DNA from: Paulinella micropora
Lineage: Eukaryota; Cercozoa; Imbricatea; Euglyphida; Paulinellidae
Direction of reading: 5' to 3'
Assembly: GCA_019918135.1 (NCBI GenBank)
Contig: WBZZ01005215.1
Coordinates: forward strand, 62,501-90,000
DNA length: 27,500 nt
Shown here: positions 16,094-24,107 of the stretch, piece by piece
How the letters are laid out: the number at the start of each line of letters is the position of its first letter
Numbering within the stretch: the first letter of the stretch is position 1
Made by a program: the position numbers and the translations under genes
Notes under the pieces: model-generated
What the model was told of the DNA's origin: nothing
Database searches by the model: none
The model's input: the letters and a program-made list of their open reading frames with translations, nothing else

Positions 16094-16594
16094 ATGCCGG
16101 GTAAATCTTCGGTAGAAAATCTTAAAATCGCTAATGCGAGGCGAAAGGAAAAGGCTAAGCAGAGAAAGATTGAGAGGGCTAGGGAATTACTCGCGGAGGA
16201 AGAGGCGAAGAATGTGAAAGAAATGACCAATGATGAAAAGATGGAACATACGGCCAAGAAACAGTTGGCTAAGGATATGATTGATGGAAGAGATGGAGAA
16301 AAAAGTGAGGAGAGCAGTTCGGATGAGGAAGTAGAACAGGATTTCGTAGATATCGTCGCCCAACGGGTTGCGGGTATAAAATTAAAGACTAAACAGAAGA
16401 AGGCGAAGAAAGTGGTGAAAAAGAAAGTGGAAGAGGAGAGTGAGAGCGAGAGCGAGGAAAGTGAGGAAGAGGAACAGCCTAAGAAAGGTAAAGGTAAGAA
16501 GACTGGCAGTGTTAATGTCAATGTTTATGCGGGACAACCAGAGAAGTCAAAAAAAGAAAGTAATGATGTTTCAAAGATATTTTTAAAGTTCTGA
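16094..16594 (+). CDS. Highly charged Lys/Glu-rich protein, unknown
   Basis: 166 aa. Residues 1-60 form a basic helix (IANARRKEKAKQRKIERARELL), 70-85 an acidic SEESSSDEEVEQD patch, 98-110 a KTKQKKAKKVVKKK cluster and 112-128 a Ser/Glu run. The end is VNVNVYAGQPEKSKKE. Such alternating charge is common in nuclear or virion core proteins. No family is recognised. It diverges from the fibre gene and converges on the small DUF-type gene at 16597 with a two-base gap. Function not inferable beyond a possible DNA- or RNA-binding role. Confidence 0.6.
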   Translation: MPGKSSVENLKIANARRKEKAKQRKIERARELLAEEEAKNVKEMTNDEKMEHTAKKQLAKDMIDGRDGEKSEESSSDEEVEQDFVDIVAQRVAGIKLKTKQKKAKKVVKKKVEEESESESEESEEEEQPKKGKGKKTGSVNVNVYAGQPEKSKKESNDVSKIFLKF

Positions 16595-16596
16595 AC

Positions 16597-16854
16597 CTAC
16601 CATAAATAATGATAAGAATAATAATTAGCATACTCTGGATTGTTGTATGTTAATTCACCTTTTGAATTTCTTATAGCTTTTGCTCTTGCTCTATAATTTC
16701 TTCTTCTTTCTTTGTCTAAATGGTTGAGATGTGAAAAAAGTCCTATGCGGTCTTTGTAATGCTCATATCTGACATCACCGAAATGAATTGTTTTTCCTTT
16801 TGGTGTTGTAGTTGTATATTTTTTATTTTTTACACTTGACTTTGAAAATCTCAT
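16597..16854 (-). CDS. Small conserved viral protein, DUF5754-like
   Basis: 85 aa from the ATG at 16854 (MRFSKSS). An 11-residue longer version from 16887 would overlap the divergent gene and looks like leader. GKTIHFGDVRYEHYKDR, HLDKERRRNYRARA and the closing YYSYHYLW match, from memory, a small basic family shared by algal giant viruses and PLVs. The DUF number is remembered, not checked. Many Arg, Lys and Tyr suggest binding to nucleic acid or virion packing. The start is eight bases from the divergent ATG at 16863. Confidence 0.7.
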   Translation of the reverse strand: MRFSKSSVKNKKYTTTTPKGKTIHFGDVRYEHYKDRIGLFSHLNHLDKERRRNYRARAKAIRNSKGELTYNNPEYANYYSYHYLW

Positions 16855-16862
16855 ATTATATA
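16855..16862. promoter_or_regulatory. Eight-base gap between divergent start codons
   Basis: Only ATTATATA separates the two ATGs, so each promoter must lie inside the other gene's coding sequence, or the genes are transcribed from more distant sites. TATA-like content agrees with the other viral leaders. Confidence 0.35.
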
Positions 16863-17141
16863 ATGAACAAGATAAAAAACCTACCATTAGATGTTCGCTT
16901 ACACATTACCGACTACATCGGTAGATGTATGGACTACATATATAATCATCGTATGTATGACTTCACTAGTTGCTATGTGTGTGGATTAACACTGTGTTTA
17001 GCGAACCGACAGATTACGGCCATTGATGATAGCTTTGATTGGTTTTATATGTATGAGTTTTGTTCTAATTATTGTTTTGAACTTGAAAAAAAAGAAAGAG
17101 CAATATATAGAGATACAACATTAGGTGTCATTAAGTATTAG
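16863..17141 (+). CDS. Small F-box-like / zinc-binding protein
   Basis: 92 aa from the ATG at 16863. The N-terminus NLPLDVRLHITDYIG has the LP-x-[DE]-[VL]-x3-I pattern of viral F-box-like helices. C37-x2-C40 and C67-x3-C71 could bind zinc. The stop codon TAG (17139-17141) is directly followed by the integrase ATG (TAGATG), suggesting coupled expression. A 26-base piece of this gene is found inverted at 11304-11330. If the F-box reading is right it would recruit ubiquitin ligase components; this is weakly supported. Confidence 0.6.
   Translation: MNKIKNLPLDVRLHITDYIGRCMDYIYNHRMYDFTSCYVCGLTLCLANRQITAIDDSFDWFYMYEFCSNYCFELEKKERAIYRDTTLGVIKY
16906..16931. repeat. Coding copy of the 26-base inverted match
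   Basis: Identical on the opposite strand to 11304-11330. Contains CTAC-ATCG-GTAG and CCGA..TCGG mini-stems. It encodes TDYIGRCM in the F-box-like protein. Confidence 0.75.
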
Positions 17142-18125
17142 ATGGACCACAAACACAGCAATCCTCAAAACAATAGCACGGATGAAGTTGTAGATGACGA
17201 GAATGAAAGAAAGGAACAACAAGCATTAGAAATTCATTACCAAAAAAGATTACCAACCGATAAATGGAATACTATATGGGCGGACAAACCACTTAAACAA
17301 GTATTTGTAGATTTGGCGGATATGTCAAAACTTAAAGACAAGAAAGGAAATAAAGGTTATGCCTGGATGTTGTTTTGGATTGACACTCACAGCCGATTTT
17401 TAATCATTAAACCGCTTAAAAACAAAACGGCGAAAGAAGTTTATATGGCTTTAAAATCAATACCATATACACCGGAAAGCATTACTACCGATAGTGGAAG
17501 TGAATATAAAGGAATGGTAAAAGATTATTTCAGAGAGAATAATATTGACCATAGGACGGTTGAAGTTGGCGACCATCGGGCTCTTGCTATCGTGGACCGT
17601 GTAATAAGAACCATTAGACGGTGGCTTGATATTCTGTTTGAAACTAATGGTAATTTTGATTGGGTTTCTTGGATTGAAGATATGGTTGATGCTTATAATA
17701 TGAGGTTTCACAGAACAATTCAAGCTAAGCCGATTGATGTATTTAAGGGTGTAAATAAAAATAAACAACTTATTCAGCGGGACGGTCTTATTGACGAATT
17801 TGAAAAGGGAGATAAAGTTCGTCGTGAGTTGAAGAGACATTTATTTTCAAAAGGAGGAAAGCAATACAGTAAACAAATTTATACCGTCATCGGAAGAAAG
17901 GGCTTCAAGTTAATACTCAATTCGGACGAACTAGTCAGTCCCAGGGAATTATTAAAGACCAAATTTGATAAACCGGCTGACGAAGAAAAACAAATTAATG
18001 AACAAGTTAAAGAAATAACAAAAGAAAAGAAAACGAAAGAACAGTTAAAAAGAGAAGACATTCAACCTGAGAACATAAGGACGAGCAAAAGAGAAAAGAA
18101 AGCGAAAGTAATACTAGATTTGTGA
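17142..18125 (+). CDS. Retroviral-type (rve) integrase of a polinton/PLV, third acid is Asp
   Basis: 327 aa. The catalytic core shows Asp57 (VFVDLAD), Asp117 (ITTDSGSEY) and, exactly 35 residues later, Asp152 in LAIVDRVIRTIRR, where retroviral and polinton enzymes usually have Glu. Around the core: W44 and W47 upstream, AYNMRFHRTI (184-193) after it, and a C-terminal SH3-like part (GDKVRRELKRHLFSKGGKQYSKQIYTVIG). The last 50 residues are Lys/Glu-rich with no chromodomain. It should insert the viral DNA into host chromosomes. It abuts the stop of the preceding gene and converges on the gene at 18140. All other features look intact, so the element may have been integration-competent. Confidence 0.88.
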   Translation: MDHKHSNPQNNSTDEVVDDENERKEQQALEIHYQKRLPTDKWNTIWADKPLKQVFVDLADMSKLKDKKGNKGYAWMLFWIDTHSRFLIIKPLKNKTAKEVYMALKSIPYTPESITTDSGSEYKGMVKDYFRENNIDHRTVEVGDHRALAIVDRVIRTIRRWLDILFETNGNFDWVSWIEDMVDAYNMRFHRTIQAKPIDVFKGVNKNKQLIQRDGLIDEFEKGDKVRRELKRHLFSKGGKQYSKQIYTVIGRKGFKLILNSDELVSPRELLKTKFDKPADEEKQINEQVKEITKEKKTKEQLKREDIQPENIRTSKREKKAKVILDL

Positions 18126-18139
18126 GTGAGAAAAATGAT

Positions 18140-18790
18140 TTAATTAACTGGAAGAATCCACTTGATTGTGATGGTTCTTTCCTTCAAGACCCTGCTGATG
18201 GCTGTAATTGAATTGAAAATAATCAACTCGTCTGGCTCGCCCACCGACACAAGAAATAATTTCTCATTTTTTGGTTTTCTTATAGTAGTATCAACTCTTG
18301 CCCAACCAAAGTAGTATTCATTTTTTTTCTCTTCTGGGTGTTCTTCAAAAAAATCACCACCGTAAGCTTTGAACATATAAGACCTCACTTTTTTTCTTGC
18401 CTGGATGAATTCGGTATGAACTTGAACAAATCGCTTACCCTCAACATGCCTTCCTGATTGCTCAAATGAGGACCAACCTATTTCAGGTATTGGACGGTGC
18501 GGGGCGGGTTCAGCAGGGACTGGGTCGTTAGGTGCTGGGCCAGGGATGGGGTCAGCTGGGACTGGGGCGTGGTCGGCTGGGGCGGGGTCGGCTGGTGCGG
18601 GGTCGGCTGGGTCGTGGTCGGTCGGGGCTGGCCCAGGGGCGGGGTCGGCTGGGATGGGGGCGGGGGCATCCTTCAACTCCCCAAGCTGGGCTCTCCGCAG
18701 GATGTCGGTGATTTGGTCCATAGAACCGTTCGCCTCCAAGTGAGCAAAGAGCTCGTCGGTCGCCTTCTTGACCTTGGGGTTATCAAACAT
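18140..18790 (-). CDS. Unknown protein with Pro-Ala-Asp repeats
   Basis: 216 aa from the first ATG (MFDNPKVKKA). The frame is open without an ATG up to 18908 and that extension (PATPAPEIKKEIAKKTVN..) reads like real protein, so the true start may be a non-ATG codon or upstream of a frame break. Residues about 40-100 are PADPAP / GPAPTD repeats, GC-rich and unlike the AT-rich neighbours. The C-terminal 110 residues (GWSSFEQSGRHVEGKRFV, SYMFKAYGGDFFEEHP, YYFGWARVDTT) look like a folded alpha/beta domain that I do not recognise. It converges with the integrase, 14 bases apart. Could be viral cargo or a late acquisition. Confidence 0.6.
   Translation of the reverse strand: MFDNPKVKKATDELFAHLEANGSMDQITDILRRAQLGELKDAPAPIPADPAPGPAPTDHDPADPAPADPAPADHAPVPADPIPGPAPNDPVPAEPAPHRPIPEIGWSSFEQSGRHVEGKRFVQVHTEFIQARKKVRSYMFKAYGGDFFEEHPEEKKNEYYFGWARVDTTIRKPKNEKLFLVSVGEPDELIIFNSITAISRVLKERTITIKWILPVN
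18540..18665. repeat. GC-rich minisatellite GGTCGGCTGGGGC
   Basis: Irregular 12- to 18-base units with GGGGTCGGCTGG cores, encoding the Ala-Asp-Pro repeats of the minus-strand gene. Sharp GC peak inside an AT-rich viral region. Confidence 0.75.
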
Positions 18791-18908
18791 CCCAGCTTTT
18801 GAGAAGTCTTTTTCTGACACGTGATTTCGGTTTAGGTTGACAGTTTTTTTAGCAATTTCCTTTTTTATTTCTGGGGCCGGAGTTGCGGGGCGAATTTTTG
18901 GAAATAGT

Positions 18909-19009
18909 TAATGTAATTTAGGCAAACGGAATGAAAATCCAGAAAAAAAGTTGGCCAAACACTCCGCGGTGGGGAGGTACCATTTTACCGCATTACCGCA
19001 AAAAATAAA
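18909..19009. other. Divergent spacer before the coiled-coil gene
   Basis: No gene seen. Contains ATTTTTGGAAATAGTTAATG, AGAAAAAAAGTTGGCC and the direct repeat TACCGCATTACCGCA just before AAAAAATAAAATG at the next start. Could hold promoters for both flanking genes. Confidence 0.35.
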
Positions 19010-19522
19010 ATGACTGAAAGTCTGATCACGAAAGAACAAAGAACGAAAGAAGATTGGTTAGAAATCTTTGAGGCGAACAAAGAGAGTAGAACCAATCTAA
19101 AAAAAAGCAAAATAGTTTGTGAAGAAAAAATCAATAAGATTGACAGAGAAATTGATTTATTGAACGAAAAAAAACAACCACACCTCATCAAATTAAATGC
19201 TATTAATCACGTAATTCGCAAACTTGATAAGGAAAGTGAGAGGGTTGAAAATGACAGAATGTTTAAACAAAAAAGACGAATGACATTATTCAAAAAAGAA
19301 AAAGAAATCAGACTTTTTTATGCTTGGAGAAAAGAAAATCGTTCTGAGTTTAAGATAGAAATACAAGACCGTATTTTTGATGGAATAGATAAAGAAGGAT
19401 TGTCTTTCAATCGTTCTCTAATGAAATACATAAGAGATAAGAATGATAATGATGGAGGAGATGATATGAATGTTGAAAATGGAAATGATATGTTCCAAGT
19501 GAGGAACAACTATTCTATATAA
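19010..19522 (+). CDS. Coiled-coil protein, unknown
   Basis: 170 aa. Residues 10-110 are almost entirely Lys/Glu/Leu/Ile heptad-like helix (SKIVCEEKINKIDREIDLL, INHVIRKLDKESERVE). The tail is Asn/Asp/Gly-rich (DKNDNDGGDDMNVENGND). No known motif. AT-rich composition matches the viral genes, so I place it at the right edge of the PLV. The stop codon is followed at once by a set of small hairpins. A structural or scaffolding role is possible but not shown. Confidence 0.6.
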   Translation: MTESLITKEQRTKEDWLEIFEANKESRTNLKKSKIVCEEKINKIDREIDLLNEKKQPHLIKLNAINHVIRKLDKESERVENDRMFKQKRRMTLFKKEKEIRLFYAWRKENRSEFKIEIQDRIFDGIDKEGLSFNRSLMKYIRDKNDNDGGDDMNVENGNDMFQVRNNYSI

Positions 19523-19524
19523 AA

Positions 19525-19597
19525 AGTGGTCTATCCACTGAGGAGGTCGCAAGCGACCGTTCGCCCTACGGGCAGAACTCCTTTGGCACATAGGAGT
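19525..19597. terminator. Four consecutive hairpins after a stop codon
   Basis: AGTGG/CCACT (19525-19539), GGTCGC-AA-GCGACC (19545-19558), GCCC-TAC-GGGC (19563-19573) and ACTCCT/AGGAGT (19577-19597). AGGAG at 19541 could alternatively pair with CTCCT at 19578 to enclose the middle two. Begins three bases after the stop of the coiled-coil gene. Different in sequence from the GTAGGGG family but similar in position; termination or 3'-end formation is an inference. Confidence 0.5.
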
Positions 19598-19806
19598 ATA
19601 AACTAGTGTGTATTACTTTATTAATTTTCAAAACAAAAAACAAAAAAATCCCCTTGCTTGTAAAGAGATTTTTTCTCATATCATACTTGTTTGTGATAGA
19701 GGTGGAGGGTGGTGGCAACAACGGCTGAGGTAATTTCCTTCTTCCTTTTTGATTTCCTCTTGATTTCTTAATTATTTCTTATGATGGTGATTTTTGGTCC
19801 TAAAAG
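19598..19806. other. AT-rich spacer at the PLV / retroelement junction
   Basis: No convincing gene. Runs such as CAAAACAAAAAACAAAAAAATCCCC and pyrimidine-rich CTTCTTCCTTTTTGATTTCC. The right end of the PLV probably lies here or just before, but no terminal inverted repeat can be paired because the left end is outside the window. Confidence 0.4.
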
Positions 19807-19855
19807 ACCCTTTTCGGGCTGGTATTTTTCTTGAAAATACCTGCGCGAAAAGGGT
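19807..19855. repeat. 49-base imperfect hairpin at the retroelement edge
   Basis: Outer arms ACCCTTTTCG (19807-19816) and CGAAAAGGGT (19846-19855) are exact complements. Inner arms GGTATTTTTC (19821) and GAAAATACC (19833) pair with a one-base bulge around a TT loop. Base composition changes from AT-rich to GC-richer just after it. Confidence 0.6.
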
Positions 19856-19859
19856 AATC

Positions 19860-20240
19860 ATCTTCTGACAGCTGGGATCGTGTCCGTTGATTCCCTCCCT
19901 TCTCTGTTGTCAGAGTTGGAGAGTGGAAACACCTGGTGGTATGACTTTCTCTTCTGGTCTTTCATCCTTCCTGCCTCTCCCTCTATTTCTCTTTCCTCCC
20001 TTATACCTAGGCTACGGCAGGCCAGAGTAGTTGCGTTGATAGGGTTTCACGGCAAGGTGGACTTTTGTATTTCGAACCTCACACCACGCATGTTTGGTTT
20101 GTTCGCGACTCTTCTCGCGGCTTGCAGGTCGGGGGTATAGCTCTGGTAGACTTTAGGTTTCAGAGGGAGAGAGGTAGGAATATCCATTTCTTTGGTTCAA
20201 TGAGGGTGACAAGAGGTTTCAGCCGGGCAAACGTAAGGTT
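19860..20240 (+). pseudogene. Degenerate 5' part of the retroelement
   Basis: Broken frames of 75-90 codons with retroelement-like base composition lead into the reverse transcriptase. No gag motif (CCHC or other) is visible. Assigned to the element only by position and continuity of composition. Confidence 0.35.
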
Positions 20241-21320
20241 TTGCCGGTTTGGAATGGTGTTATTAAACCATATAAATCTGTCTTCAAAGTAGACAATATC
20301 GTGGGCCTTGCTAAGCTTTGCTTACCGGAAACAGAGGTCGTTTGGCTTGAGGGATTCCTTACGGGCACTGACACCCACTATAGAGGCACAGGAGAATTCT
20401 TACGCAATTATTCTCTTGCTCGTGCCCTCTCAGAGGAAGACAACAGTCAGATCTATGACGCCAACATAAAAGCAGTTGAGAAAGGCTTCATGGCGGGCCC
20501 GTTCGCGAGGCCTCCCTTTCCTAACAACGCTTGCTGTCATCAAGCCATAATCACGCGTGAGCATGCCATCCCGAAAGATAAATGGCATCCTGAGAATGGA
20601 GAAAGGAGGTTAATCAATGACCTTTCCTTTCCCCGTTTTCTCTCCTTCAATCAGCTTTGCCCGAGAACGGATGATGGGGTAGAGTATTATACGCATGACA
20701 TGCAGATGGCTAGGATCATCCAAGCCGGTCCCGGTTGTGTCGTCTTTGGGGCAGATGTCAAGTCTGCTTACAACAGACCCCGTTGCTGCCTTCGCTCTTC
20801 TGGCAACAGGTTTCTTCGTGCAGAGACCCCGTCGCGACCTTGTGTACTTCGTTCTTCTTATGCCCGGGTTTGGGGCGTCTATGCCGCCGACGGCTGGAAT
20901 CGTTTTGCTAGAGCCCTCGAGTCCATCTTTCTCTACAAGTCTATCCCAATGAAGCTTTATGTCGACAACAGTGACGTCGTCTGCGCTTCCTGGAAGGAAG
21001 CCAGGGCGCTCAGGTTGAAATTCGATAGCCTCTCTAAGTTTCTGGGGATTCCGTGGCACGAGGAATTTAGTGGCCAGTCCTTTCGTTCCCTCGGTTGGCA
21101 CAAGGACACTCGCAAGGGCTTTTGGTTCGTAGAGCTGCCCTCTGACAAGCGCAAGATCGTTCTGGACGCCTTGGACACCATCGCTGGTGGCGGCTTCTAC
21201 TCTGTCAAGTCTTTGGAGCGGCTCCTGGGCCTTGTGCTTTGTCTCCCAGATGCTCTTTTTTCTTCGACCAGCGGTTGGAAACATGCGTATAGCTTTCAAC
21301 ACCATGTCGACATCGCGTAG
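20241..21320 (+). pseudogene. Reverse transcriptase of a DIRS-like element, frame-broken
   Basis: The fingers region reads MAGPFARPPFPN then RRLINDLSFPRFLSFNQ, the GPF..PP and R-x-I-x-DLS-x-P..S-N pattern of DIRS/Ngaro-type reverse transcriptases. Motif A is GADVKSAY (Asp at 20753). Between about 20775 and 20895 the better-matching protein (a TDPVAAFALLATGFF-like run) lies in the first forward frame, so two compensating indels flank it. The catalytic YVDD box appears as YVDN (20958), a missing acid. The connection domain with LERLLGLVLCLP follows. At about 21300 the frame shifts again to the RNase H part. The 5' boundary has no ATG (TTG at 20241). Clearly non-functional. Confidence 0.75.
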
Positions 21321-21963
21321 CAAAGGTGGCAGGCTCAGTTCTAGAGCTTGCCACGCTGCGAGGTGGGCACGCAGCCTTCTCCTTGACTCCAGCTTCCGTC
21401 TCCCGCTGTCGGACTTCCTTAAGACGGGACTTTATGACAAGGACTCGATGATATGGGTCGACGACCCCGCCAAGTGCACTCTTTGGTCCGATGCGAACTT
21501 TTGCGAGGTGGAGGGTTCGCAGTGGGGGAGGGGTGCCATTGCCATGGCCCCCTTTCGTTCCAAAGGTCTTTTCTCTTCTCGCTGTTGGTCCGTTGAAGAG
21601 TTAGCCCTTCTGCGCTCTGAGTCTCTAGTCGACTCGTCTCCGATGCGTGAGTTATTCAGTGCTTACGTTGCAGCTTTTGAGTTTGCGGTCGCACTGGGTT
21701 ACAGAAAGTTTCATATTGTCACGGCTGTGCCCCGGCTGCTCACTGTCTGAACTCGTGCTACTCGCCTCGGACAAACATTCAGAGTGTGATTGACCCTTGG
21801 ACTTCCAAGCTTTCTCTTCTTGGCGTTTCTCTCACTGCCTCTCAAGAGCCGCGTAAAGGCATTCACATTGTCGATTTGTTGGCCCGTGCTCAGATGGCCC
21901 AATCGACCGAGACCTGGCGCAAGTCGAACCCGTCCGGGCCTTCTTTGCGACCTCTTCAGCAGT
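21290..21963 (+). pseudogene. RNase H domain of the DIRS-like element, frame-broken
   Basis: LWSDANF (about 21481) gives the first acid. SSPMRELFSAYVAAFEFA (about 21638) the Glu helix, and IHIVDLLARAQM (about 21860) the terminal HxxDxLAR motif usual in DIRS-type RNase H. The first two lie in one frame and the last in another, with the break near 21720. Follows the reverse transcriptase directly and precedes the recombinase, the standard DIRS order. Confidence 0.65.
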
Positions 21964-21994
21964 AACGGAAGTACCTTGGCTTGTCACCTCTGCG

Positions 21995-22989
21995 ATGGAA
22001 GTCATGGCGTGCTCTGTCTCTTATAGCACCAGTGCCGCCTACAGCTCAGCCATCCGCAAGTTGCGTTCTTTCTGCTCCGCCTACTCAACGGAGCACTGGT
22101 GTCCTGTCTGGTGGCAACCCGACCCTGTACTCCTCGTTCTCTTTCTTGTTTGGTTGAGCCAGTTCATGTCGGTATCCACCTGTAAGGTTTATATGTATGC
22201 AATCCGAGACTTCTGCCTCCGGTTGAGCCTAGATGACCCACCGACAACCACTTCGTGGAGATGGCGTGGCGAGGCATCAAGCGCAGTAAGCGCACCAAGC
22301 TCGACAAACGTCTCACCTTAGAGCTGCCGATGTTAGAAGCTATGGCGAGCTATACTCTAGGGGCAGTCAAGGATCGCAACATCCCCAAGTCCACTCGTCA
22401 TCTCTGGGCCACGGTCGTCACTGCGGCAGTCTGGGGCCTCTTTGGACTCTTTCGTGTAGGCGAGTTAGTAGCTTCTGGATCGCTCGCAACGTGCCGGTTC
22501 CTTGTCAACTCCTTTGCTCAAATGCGCCTTGTTGACGACATGAGTCTCATAATGGTTACCCTGGATGGCGCAAAGCAAGACCCATTTGGCCGCGGTTGTG
22601 ATGTTGGCCTTGCAGAACAAGAGAACCCGCTCGTCTGTCCCCACGCGTGGAAGAAGATCTTCGAGTCAAGTCGCGATGCTTTCAAGCTCCCTTTGGCCGG
22701 GAACTATCCTTACTTCAGTCTTTCTGACAATTCCCCGCTCGATCGCGCCACGTTTGTCAGCACAGCTCGGGAGCTTCTGCAAAAGGCTGGAGTCGCGACT
22801 GGTGGTCGGTTCAACGGGATCTCGCTTCGTCGTGGTGGTGCAGCTCGTCTCTTCTCGCTCGGTGCTTCGGATTCATCGATCATGCGTGCGGGTCGGTGGT
22901 CTTCGTCTTGCTTTCGTCTTTACGTGGGCGCAAGGATGGCCGAGCTTGTTGCTGAACAGAAAGCTATGGGGGGAGGGGCAAATCTCTAG
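21995..22989 (+). pseudogene. Tyrosine recombinase of a DIRS-like element, frame-broken
   Basis: The N-terminal core-binding part (SAAYSSAIRKLRSFC, VSTCKVYMYAIRDF) is in one frame to about 22225. The catalytic part follows in another, through TGA in the joint. Catalytic landmarks: Arg in GLFRVGELVA (about 22453), Lys in LDGAKQDPFGRG, SLRRGGAARL (about 22820), RAGRWSS and the nucleophile Tyr in FRLYVG (22921). The His usually three residues before the second Arg is Ile here. This enzyme would have closed the circular cDNA into the genome in place of an integrase. Decayed copy. Confidence 0.75.
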
Positions 22990-23413
22990 GCTCAAACGTT
23001 GGAGGTATTTGCAATGTTCGGTTTCGTACTCAAGTTTTTAGGTGCGGCTGTCTGTGTTCCGAGTGGACATCAGAGCCGTCAACTTTGAGTGTTTTGTAAA
23101 CTTGAGCCCTGAAATATTTGAGCCTAGCCCCTTTCCCTCCATACAACTCCGACGAGTTCGGAAGGTTAGGCCAATAAAGCTTTACTGTTCTCTTACTAAG
23201 TAAATTCGAAACTACGATACGGAATCTTTAACTTACCTAGGCTTCAGTGCACACCTTGCGGGGTGAGGGCCCGTTTGAACTCAAACCTGTGGCGGCGAGC
23301 TCCAAACTTTAATGCGGACCGGATCAGGAGCCACATCAAGCAGAACCTAGCTAGGGCCTTATTCGGACTACTTGCGGCGGAGGCCGGCGAGCCAACGCGG
23401 CGGCCATTCCTCA
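22990..23413. other. Non-coding 3' region of the retroelement and flank
   Basis: No gene seen. Recurrent CTCAAAC/ACTTGAG/TTGAGCC words between 22990 and 23120 (for example AACTTTGAGTG and AAACTTGAGCCC) may be remnants of the internal complementary region that DIRS elements carry, but I could not pair them cleanly with the 5' side. The rest is unremarkable. Confidence 0.35.
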
Positions 23414-23450
23414 AGGCCAAGGTTAGGGTCAGGGTTAGGGTTAGGTTTCA
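23414..23450. repeat. Short interstitial telomere-like tract (GGTTAG)n
   Basis: AAGGTTAGGGTCAGGGTTAGGGTTAGG holds four TTAGGG-type units, one with a C. Too short to be a telomere; could be a repair scar or chance. Confidence 0.5.
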
Positions 23451-23938
23451 GCGCCCCGCCAGGCTGCCGGGTTACGCCTGGGCGGCTCGGCTCGCTGTCT
23501 CTCGCCGTTCCGACCCAGAACGGTGTGTTCGGGCCGCCCCAGCCGGGTCCATTTTTCGGCAATTTAAATGGATAGTGCAGGGGTGGCCAGCGGCGCCCAT
23601 TTTTGTATTTGTTTAAAGTTTTCATTATATTTTTTTTCCAATGTTATAATTTATCTAGTGTTAAAATCAGCCTTCGGTCATGTAGTATTAATCATTTTTA
23701 TAACAAAACTCTCACACTGGGAGACGTTTAATGAGAAAGGCTTGCCAGCCAGGTCTGAACAGGCAAGATGGACGGGGATACAAAGTGGTTGTCTAGTAGG
23801 GTGAGGCACCGCCTCAATATTTTAGTACAAAGACTTACCGGTACTGAAAAATAGCTATATTATCATTCTTGTATGTACGATTTATCAACAACTTTACTGA
23901 AATATTTTTACAAAAGGATTCAAACGTGAAAAGCTAAG
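23451..23938. other. Intergenic stretch
   Basis: A GC-rich part (to about 23570) is followed by AT-rich sequence. No coding frame with recognisable content. The 3' end signals of the minus-strand host gene would lie at its right side; AATATTTTTACAAAAGG-type AT runs occur there. Confidence 0.35.
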
Positions 23939-24073
23939 TTAGATCTCGCTCATTTGTCTCTTCATTTCCCGTACACCTACCCCAATCCGCCCAAGGTATT
24001 GCACTAAGTCCCCCTCTTTGACATCAACAATTTTGTCTTCATCCTTCACTGCATCTGGCCATCCGTAGTCTAC
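23939..24073 (-). CDS. Probable last exon of a spliced host gene
   Basis: On the minus strand the frame reads IVDYGWPDAVKDEDK, IVDVKEGDLVQYLGRIG, VGVREMKRQMSEI and TAA at 23939-23941. AG sites (CATTAG, CATAG) lie at the upstream edge. The phase does not match the 24124 exon as I cut it, so one boundary is still wrong or an exon is missing. Sequence composition and charged, well-formed protein argue for a true exon. Confidence 0.45.
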   Translation of the reverse strand, partial: VDYGWPDAVKDEDKIVDVKEGDLVQYLGRIGVGVREMKRQMSEI

Positions 24074-24107
24074 TATGACTAATGATCAAGCATGGTAGAA
24101 CCTGTTT

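Noticed and set aside
16024..16521. Minus-strand Ser/Phe/Leu-rich frame opposite the charged gene
   Set aside because: Mirror of a Lys/Glu-rich coding region; no start context, and the plus-strand frame has the coherent protein.
20610..21323. Minus-strand frame of 237 codons opposite the reverse transcriptase
   Set aside because: No domain seen; the plus strand shows ordered reverse-transcriptase motifs.
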